The translations under genes and the position numbers were made by a program. DNA of 64,000 bases from Azospirillum thiophilum (GTDB lineage Bacteria; Pseudomonadota; Alphaproteobacteria; Azospirillales; Azospirillaceae), in assembly GCF_001305595.1 (NCBI RefSeq), contig NZ_CP012405.1:231501-295500 (forward strand), given 5' to 3'. Positions 59,118-64,000 of this stretch are shown here, in pieces. The stretch's first letter is position 1; each line of letters starts with the position of its first letter. Under the pieces are notes generated by a model that was given only the letters and a program-made list of their open reading frames with translations, ran no database searches and was not told the origin of the DNA.

Positions 59118-59881
59118 TCCGGCTGTCGAACATCGAGAAGCGCTTCGGCGACCTGACCGTCCTGAAGGGCGTGACGGTGACGGTGGCGGAAGGGCGCGTG
59201 ACCGCGTTGATCGGCCCGTCCGGCGGCGGCAAGAGCACGCTGCTGCGCTGCATCAACCTGCTGGAAATCCCAACCTCCGGTACCGTGCGCATCGGCGAGG
59301 AGGAGCTGTCCTTCCAACCCGGCGGCCAGACGGGCTGGAAGGACATCCAGCGGCTGCGCGGCCAGACCGGGATGGTGTTCCAGAATTTCCAGCTCTTCCC
59401 CCACCGCACGGCGGTGGAGAATGTGATGGAGGGGCTGGTCACCGTGCAGAAATGGCCGGCCGACAAGGCGCGCGACCGTGCCATGGCCCTGCTGCGCAAG
59501 GTCGGCATGGACCACAAGGCCGATGCCTGGCCGGCGACCCTGTCGGGCGGGCAGCAGCAGCGCGTCGCCATCGCCCGCGCGCTGGCCCCCTCCCCCCGCG
59601 TGCTGCTGTGCGACGAACCGACCTCGGCGCTCGATCCCGAGTTGGCGGACGAGGTGGTCGAGGTGCTGGGCACGCTGGCGGCGGAGGGCACCACCATGGT
59701 GATAGCCACCCACGATCTGCGCCTCGCCTCCCGCATCGCGCATGAGGTGGTCTTTCTCGACGGCGGGCTGGTGGTGGAAGCCGGCCCGTCGCGCGACCTG
59801 TTCACCCGTCCGGCCCGCGAGCGCACCCAGCGCTTCATCGCCACGCTGACCCAGCAGGGGCAGCAGGGCGAGGGAGTCTGA
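59114..59881 (+). CDS. Amino-acid ABC transporter ATP-binding protein (TcyC/GlnQ family), GTG start
   Basis: The 255-residue ATPase starts at GTG 59114 (IRLSNIEKRFGDLTVLKGV). Walker A is LIGPSGGGKSTLLRCI near 34-49, signature LSGGQQQRVAIARALA near 142 and Walker B LLCDEPTSALDPE near 164. The open frame upstream of 59114 is the permease gene in another frame. Completes the polar amino-acid importer. Confidence 0.94.
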   Translation: MIRLSNIEKRFGDLTVLKGVTVTVAEGRVTALIGPSGGGKSTLLRCINLLEIPTSGTVRIGEEELSFQPGGQTGWKDIQRLRGQTGMVFQNFQLFPHRTAVENVMEGLVTVQKWPADKARDRAMALLRKVGMDHKADAWPATLSGGQQQRVAIARALAPSPRVLLCDEPTSALDPELADEVVEVLGTLAAEGTTMVIATHDLRLASRIAHEVVFLDGGLVVEAGPSRDLFTRPARERTQRFIATLTQQGQQGEGV

Positions 59882-59918
59882 GCAGCTTTTCCGAACTCCC
59901 TCCAGGGAGGGACGGGGA

Positions 59919-60644
59919 TCAGAAGCCGCCGGCGAGATCGGCCAGGGCGTCGTGGTCCAGCAGTTCCAACTTGCCGCCGACCAGGATGCGGATCAGTCGG
60001 GCCGATTTCAGCTTGGTGAAGGTGCGCGACACGGTCTCGGTGGTAAGGCCGAGATGGTCGGCGATGTCGCTGCGGCCCATCGGCAGGTCGATGGTCCGGT
60101 CGCCGCCCTTGCGGTCGCAGAGGCGCAGCAGGAAGCTGGCGACCTTCTCCGCGGCAGTCTTGCGGCCGAGCAGCACCATCTGGTCCTGTGCCGCCATCAG
60201 TTCCGAGGTGGTCGCCGACAGCAGCTTGCGGGCAAGGGCCGGCTGCGCATCGAGCAGGACGTCCAGTTCCAGGCGCGGGATGCGCTGGATGGTGGTCGCG
60301 GTCACCGCTTCGGCCGTGTAGAGATACTGGGCGGCGAAGGCCAAGCCCATCATGTCGCCGGCATGCAGGAAACCGATGATCTGCCGGCGCCCGTCGGGCA
60401 GCATCTTATGCAGCCGGACCATGCCGCTCTGCACCCGGAAGACCGAGCCGGCGGCATCGCCTTCGCTGAAGACCGTCATGTCGCGGTCATAGACCTTGGC
60501 ATGGCCGAGCGCCGCCAGCGGATCGGCGGCGCTGCGCGGCTGAAGGGCAGGCAGTCCCGCGGCCGGCGTCATCGCAATGGCGGAAACCAGGTACCCCGGG
60601 ACGGCGCGGCTGGCATTGGCGGCAATGGCGGCGTGCGTGGACAT
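59919..60644 (-). CDS. fixK: Crp/Fnr-family regulator, FixK-like
   Basis: The 241-residue regulator has a cyclic-nucleotide-fold sensor domain (about 45-150) and a winged helix at the C-terminus (GRSDIADHLGLTTETVSRTFTKL, about 185-207; recognition helix ETVSRTF). The E-SR pattern is that of proteins reading TTGAT-type boxes. The N-terminal cysteines of Fnr are missing, so it does not carry the oxygen-sensing cluster and fits FixK. It lies downstream of fixLJ and carries a FixJ-type box upstream. The 40-residue N-terminal tail is unusual in length. Confidence 0.85.
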   Translation of the reverse strand: MSTHAAIAANASRAVPGYLVSAIAMTPAAGLPALQPRSAADPLAALGHAKVYDRDMTVFSEGDAAGSVFRVQSGMVRLHKMLPDGRRQIIGFLHAGDMMGLAFAAQYLYTAEAVTATTIQRIPRLELDVLLDAQPALARKLLSATTSELMAAQDQMVLLGRKTAAEKVASFLLRLCDRKGGDRTIDLPMGRSDIADHLGLTTETVSRTFTKLKSARLIRILVGGKLELLDHDALADLAGGF

Positions 60645-60759
60645 GGGGGCCTCGGCCGTTGCGGTGCGGTCCGGTTCATTCCGGTGTGCACGTGATGGTC
60701 CGAAGCTATCCGGCGTCCGCCCTGCTGTGCAGTTCGGTGATGTACCTAAGGAAGTTTGC

Positions 60760-60777
60760 GTACGTAGGTATACCTAC
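60760..60777. promoter_or_regulatory. FixJ-type box (GTACGTAG) overlapping a 14-bp palindrome
   Basis: GTACGTAG (60760-60767) fits the published rhizobial FixJ consensus GTAMGTAG exactly. It overlaps the perfect palindrome GTAGGTATACCTAC (60764-60777). It is 116 bp upstream of the fixK start, in the gap after the receiver-protein gene, where a fixK promoter is expected. Confidence 0.7.
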
Positions 60778-60803
60778 ATACAGGAGCCCGACCCTCTGTC
60801 CCG

Positions 60804-61217
60804 TCAAGTGGACCCTGCCGTCGGCGGCAGCAGCCGGTTCAGGGTCTCGATCAGCAGATCCTCGTCGAAGGGCTTCTCCAGCACGGCTATCACCCCGGCA
60901 TCCTTTGCGCGGGAGAAGGTGGCGGGGTCGCCGCGCCCGGACACCATGATCACCGGCATGCCATGCAGGTCGCCGCCATGACGCTCCATGAACTCCAGCC
61001 CGCTCATCACCGGCATGTGCAGGTCGAGAACGAGGCAGCCCTGCGGATTGCCGTCGAACCGGTCGAGGAATTCCTGGCAGGAGGCGAAATCCCGCACCTC
61101 GAAGGCGAAGGCTTCCAGCAGGGCCTTCAGGGAATCCCGGACCGGCTCGTCGTCGTCGACGATATGGACGATCCCGTCGCCCGGCGCAACGCCCGGCCCG
61201 TCGCCAGATCGATCCAT
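60804..61217 (-). CDS. Stand-alone receiver domain response regulator, possible FixT-like
   Basis: The 137-residue protein is a single receiver domain: acidic triad DDD at 21-23, phospho-accepting Asp65 in CLVLDLHMP, Ser93 in IMVSGRG and Lys115 in LEKPF. It has no output domain. Two cysteines (47 and 61) are present. Caulobacter FixT is a single-domain receiver that inhibits FixL and binds an iron-sulfur cluster; the position between fixJ and fixK suits such a role, but the cysteine count is low. GGAGG 5 bp before ATG 61217 decides the start over 61271. Confidence 0.85.
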   Translation of the reverse strand: MDRSGDGPGVAPGDGIVHIVDDDEPVRDSLKALLEAFAFEVRDFASCQEFLDRFDGNPQGCLVLDLHMPVMSGLEFMERHGGDLHGMPVIMVSGRGDPATFSRAKDAGVIAVLEKPFDEDLLIETLNRLLPPTAGST

Positions 61218-61340
61218 GACAGCCTCCGAATTCCATGCAAGCACGCCGGCGCCGACGGTGCGGCGCGTCATGAACCATAAAATGCAGCGGAGGGCATCGA
61301 TATAAGGACGATTGCGTATGGAGGCCGGTTTTGATGCAGA

Positions 61341-62075
61341 TCAGCCGTCGCCAGGCGTCACCCCTGCGGCGATCGCCATGCGCACCAGCGACGGCAGGCT
61401 GTCGGCCTGCATCTTCTCCATCACGCGGGCACGGTGGATCTCCACGGTGCGCGGGCTGATCGACAGTTCGAAGGCAATGACCTTGTTCGATTTTCCCGCC
61501 ACCAGCCAGCGCAGGACGTCATGCTCCCGCGGCGTCAGCGCCGACAGCCGGGCCAGGATTTCCGGCGGCACGGCCGGGGATGGGGCGGCAGCCGCGGTGG
61601 AGGCGGCGGCCGGCTGCTCCGGGGCGGCGGCCGGTTGGCCGGCTGGGCCCTTCCGGGCCTCCGCCGCATGGTCGAGGGCGGAGCGGACGGCCGAGAGCAG
61701 CGCGTCCTCCTCGAACGGCTTCTCCACGAAATCGACCGCGCCGGCCTTCATGGCGCGCACGGCCAGCGGCACGTCGCCATGGCCGGTCATCACGATCACA
61801 GGCATGTCGCGACCGTCACGGCCCAGCCGTTCCTGGACCTCCAGACCGCTCATGCCGGGCATCCGCACATCGACGAGCAGGCAGCCGGGACGCGACGGCG
61901 CACCGGACTCCAGGAAGGCGACCGGGGTCGCGAAGCTCTCCGCCCGGAAGCCGGCGCATTCCAGGAGGATCTGCAGGGACTCGCGGATGGGCTCGTCGTC
62001 GTCGAGGATGAACACCGTCAGGTTGGACAGGGCGTCGGCGGGCGCGGTGTCGGCGGGCATGGCGTCTTCAGGCAT
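61341..62075 (-). CDS. fixJ: FixJ-type response regulator (receiver + LuxR helix-turn-helix)
   Basis: The 244-residue regulator has a receiver (acidic DDD at 26-28, Asp69 in LLVDVRMPGMSG, conserved Thr in VMTGHGDVPLAV, Lys in FVEKPF), an unusually long Ala/Pro linker (about 140-180) and a LuxR-type DNA-binding domain with LTPREHDVLRWLVAGKSNKV and SPRTVEIHRARVMEKM. VMTGHGDVPLAVRAMKAGA is the hallmark of FixJ. The start overlaps the fixL end by 8 bp, with GGAGG before ATG 62075. Phosphorylated by FixL under low oxygen. Confidence 0.92.
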   Translation of the reverse strand: MPEDAMPADTAPADALSNLTVFILDDDEPIRESLQILLECAGFRAESFATPVAFLESGAPSRPGCLLVDVRMPGMSGLEVQERLGRDGRDMPVIVMTGHGDVPLAVRAMKAGAVDFVEKPFEEDALLSAVRSALDHAAEARKGPAGQPAAAPEQPAAASTAAAAPSPAVPPEILARLSALTPREHDVLRWLVAGKSNKVIAFELSISPRTVEIHRARVMEKMQADSLPSLVRMAIAAGVTPGDG

Positions 62076-63591
62076 CGCCGGCCTCCGGAGCGGCCAGGGG
62101 AACGGTGAACAGGAAGGTGGCGCCCGTCTGCGGCGTTTCCAGCCACAGGCGCCCGCCATGGGCCTCGATGATCGACCGGCAGATCGACAGGCCCAACCCC
62201 ATGCCGCTGCTCTTGGTCGTGACGAAGGGCTGGAACAGCTGGCTGCGCACCGTGTCCGGCACGCCGGGCCCGGTGTCGCTGACGGCGATCCGCCGGAAAT
62301 CCGGCTCGTCGGGCGCCGGGCCGGTGTGGATGGTCAGCTCCCGCCTCTCGCCTTGCGCCATCGCTTCGATGGCGTTGCGGACGAGGTTGAGGATGACCTG
62401 CTGGACCTGGACCTTGTCGACCAGCACGCGGGGATCGGCGGAATCGAAGTCGTACCGCACATGCAACCCCCGCTCCTTTGCGCCGACCAGGGCCAGAGCG
62501 CCCGCCTCCTCCACCACCTTGTTGAGGGACTCGACGGAACGGTGGGTCTGGCCCTTTTCGATGAAGCTGCGCAGGTGGCGGATGATCTGCCCGGCGCGGG
62601 TGGCCTGGGCGCTCGCCTTGTCGACCATCTCCATCGCCTTGGCCACCGTTTCGGGGCGCTCCATCAGGCGTTTGGCGGCCTTCGCGTAGTTGATCACCGC
62701 GGTCAGGGGCTGGTTCAACTCATGCGCGAGGGTGGACGCCATCTGGCCCATGGCGCTCACCCGGCTGACATGCAGCAGCTCCGCCTGAAGCTCCTGCAGC
62801 CGCCGCTCGGTGGCCTGCCGTTCGGTCAGGTCGCGGACGAAACCGGTGAAGCGGCGCTGGCCCGACAGCAGGACCTCGCCCACCGCCAGCTCCATCGGGA
62901 ACACCGACCCGTCGCGCCGCTGACCGGAGACGACGCGGCCGATGCCGATGATCCGGCGCTCGCCGGTGCGCTGGTAGCGCTCCAGGTAGCCGTCATGCTG
63001 GTCCCGGTAGGGCGACGGCATCAGCATGCTGATGTTGCGCCCGACGACCTCCGACGCCTCGTAGCCGAACAGCCGTTCCGCCGCCGGGCTGAAGGATTCG
63101 ATCAACCCCTTCTCGTCGATCACGATGATGGCTTCGGGGACCGTCTGCAGGATGGAAAGCAGGCGGGCCTCCCGCTCGCGCAGCGCCGCCTCCGTCTGCC
63201 TGGCTTGTGTCAGGTCGCGGATGATGCCGATATAGACCGGCGCCCCGTCCTGGCTCGCCTCGCCGATCGATAGCTCCATCGGAAAGCTGGTGCCGTCCTT
63301 GCGCAGGCCGGTCACCTCGCGGCCGATGCCGATGATCCGGCGCTCGCCGGTGCGCTGGTAGCGCTCCAGATAGCCGTCATGCTGTTCTTGGTAGGGCGAC
63401 GGCATCAGCATCCTGACATTCTGCCCGACCACCTCGCCGGCGGTCCAGCCGAACAGGCGTTCGCAGGCGGGATTGAAGGTCTGGATCCGTCCGCGGCCGT
63501 CGATGATGACGATCCCGTCGGGCACGGTGTCCAGCATCGCCCGCAACTGCGATGAAGCGTCCAGGTTTTCATCCCGGAAGTCGTCGGCCAC
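62068..63591 (-). CDS. fixL: FixL-type oxygen-sensor histidine kinase with two heme-type PAS domains
   Basis: The 507-residue soluble kinase has two PAS domains (about 16-130 and 144-258). Each carries QHDGYLERYQRTGERR and IIGIGR, with the heme-ligand histidine (His71, His199) and oxygen-gating arginine (Arg91, Arg219). Positions 199/219 match His200/Arg220 of Bradyrhizobium FixL almost exactly. The kinase has H-box LAHELNQPL (His290), N-box NLVRNAIEAM, and DTGPGVP plus GMGLGLSICRSI. No membrane segment is seen. In known FixL only one PAS binds heme; here both have the residues. First gene of the fixLJ operon. Confidence 0.92.
   Translation of the reverse strand: MADDFRDENLDASSQLRAMLDTVPDGIVIIDGRGRIQTFNPACERLFGWTAGEVVGQNVRMLMPSPYQEQHDGYLERYQRTGERRIIGIGREVTGLRKDGTSFPMELSIGEASQDGAPVYIGIIRDLTQARQTEAALREREARLLSILQTVPEAIIVIDEKGLIESFSPAAERLFGYEASEVVGRNISMLMPSPYRDQHDGYLERYQRTGERRIIGIGRVVSGQRRDGSVFPMELAVGEVLLSGQRRFTGFVRDLTERQATERRLQELQAELLHVSRVSAMGQMASTLAHELNQPLTAVINYAKAAKRLMERPETVAKAMEMVDKASAQATRAGQIIRHLRSFIEKGQTHRSVESLNKVVEEAGALALVGAKERGLHVRYDFDSADPRVLVDKVQVQQVILNLVRNAIEAMAQGERRELTIHTGPAPDEPDFRRIAVSDTGPGVPDTVRSQLFQPFVTTKSSGMGLGLSICRSIIEAHGGRLWLETPQTGATFLFTVPLAAPEAGDA
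62936..63027. repeat. Direct repeat inside fixL, copy in PAS2
   Basis: These 92 bases match 63320-63411 at 88 positions, exactly 384 bp (128 codons) apart. The segment encodes the heme-pocket helix and strand of the second PAS domain. It indicates a recent internal duplication or gene conversion. Confidence 0.85.
63320..63411. repeat. Direct repeat inside fixL, copy in PAS1
   Basis: This is the partner of 62936-63027, with four mismatches in 92 bases. Sequence outside the repeat is less alike (Trp49 and Gly51 against Tyr178 and Ser180 regions), so the two PAS domains are partly diverged but the heme pocket is kept the same. Confidence 0.85.
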
Positions 63592-63942
63592 GTCCCATCC
63601 TCAACACTGCCATATCGTCGGCACCAGAGTAGTTGAGCGCAACCGTTGGTCAAGGCTCCATATCGCCGGGATCGGCGCGGCCCCGCCCACAGGGAACGGT
63701 TGCGGCGGAAATGCCTGCACGGTCAGCTTGAAAAAGGGTTTGTTCGGACACGATCATTCATTTATCATATTTCAGTCGAAGTAATCAAATAGTAATTATT
63801 TTTGCCGAAATTGGCCCCTGCCGCCCCCGGCTGCCGGTCCAATGGGCAGAACGCCCACCCTTCCCATCCTTCCATCGCGTCCGGCGAGCCGTCGGCGCGA
63901 CCGGCTCAGTCACGCCCCTGTTCCCGCATAGAAAGGCACACC
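63592..63942. other. Intergenic region between fixL and the chemoreceptor-like gene
   Basis: No gene is visible in these 351 bp. A strongly AT-rich stretch at about 63745-63810 (with TTCATTTATCATATTTCAG and AATAGTAATTATTTTTGCC) is the best promoter region for one or both divergent genes. No TTGAT-N4-ATCAA box was found in it. Confidence 0.5.
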
Positions 63943-64000
63943 ATGCACCGCTGGTTTTCCGACCGGAAACTGGTCCACAAGCTGTTGATTCCGGCGATCC
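63943..64000 (+). CDS. N-terminus of a probable chemoreceptor or membrane sensor, cut by window edge
   Basis: Only MHRWFSDRKLVHKLLIPAI is visible. A short basic stretch followed by the beginning of a hydrophobic segment is the usual start of methyl-accepting chemotaxis proteins and membrane sensor kinases. A GAAAGG ribosome site lies 6 bp upstream of ATG 63943. The class call is tentative. Confidence 0.5.
   Translation, partial: MHRWFSDRKLVHKLLIPAI

Overview
The window reads as one stretch of a high-GC alphaproteobacterial chromosome or large replicon. Gene families and style (many ABC importers, LysR regulators, a FixLJ/FixK oxygen-sensing set, a MaoC-phosphotransacetylase fusion, GC-rich intergenic palindromes) suggest Azospirillum or a close relative in the Rhodospirillales. 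That assignment is inference from gene content, since no rRNA or housekeeping phylogenetic marker was used. I found about 60 protein genes, one complete insertion sequence, no tRNA or rRNA gene and no CRISPR array.

Region 1 (1-5.9 kb) is a deoxyribose/deoxynucleoside module. A leftward operon runs deoC, a periplasmic sugar-binding protein, a double ABC ATPase and two permeases (the last cut by the window edge). It is divergent from a regulator very like E. coli DeoR, and a DeoR-type 16-bp operator lies between them. Region 2 (6-9 kb) holds an enoyl-CoA hydratase and a thiolase, converging on mazG. Region 3 (9.1-10.5 kb) is an intact IS256-family element with terminal inverted repeats and an almost perfect 8-bp target duplication, followed by a 360-bp gene-free stretch with a perfect 20-bp-stem hairpin. 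Region 4 (10.9-13.2 kb) is an MFS exporter with a divergent LysR gene.

Region 5 (13.4-22.2 kb) is a central-carbon cluster: formate/nitrite channel, enolase, MaoC-Pta fusion, acetate kinase, EamA transporter, a phosphoglycerate-kinase-like protein lacking the whole N-terminal domain, GAPDH and a small unknown protein. Two promoter regions here share an identical AT-rich 15-mer, and the channel gene is preceded by two copies of another inverted repeat, so the cluster looks co-regulated, plausibly for low-oxygen metabolism.

Region 6 (22.2-34.1 kb) is a patchwork of small redox and stress modules: peroxiredoxin, crotonase and GST; LysR genes next to short-chain dehydrogenases or NmrA-like proteins; a secreted caspase-like protein; and a SixA-like phosphatase. 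Region 7 (34.1-41.5 kb) is a catabolic operon for an imported cyclic amide or pyrimidine-like compound: taurine/nitrate-type ABC importer, amidohydrolase, an arylmalonate-decarboxylase-like enzyme and dihydropyrimidinase, with a divergent GntR regulator and its palindromic operator. A cytoplasmic S41 peptidase (41.9-43.4 kb) follows.

Region 8 (43.4-54.5 kb) combines a polyamine-type ABC importer and a LysR regulator with a divergent operon for an HcnABC/opine-oxidase-like flavoenzyme: a [2Fe-2S] subunit, a FAD subunit with BFD-type iron-sulfur domain, and two alternative DadA-like subunits. Two RidA imine deaminases and a stand-alone amino-acid binding protein follow. Import, oxidation to an imine, and imine hydrolysis are therefore encoded together. 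Region 9 (54.5-59.9 kb) is an EmrAB-type efflux pair divergent from a complete polar amino-acid ABC importer.

Region 10 (59.9-63.6 kb) is a fixL-fixJ-receiver-fixK array. Its FixL carries two tandem, recently duplicated PAS domains, both with the heme-ligand histidine and oxygen-gating arginine. A FixJ-type box precedes fixK. The window ends in the first codons of a probable chemoreceptor.
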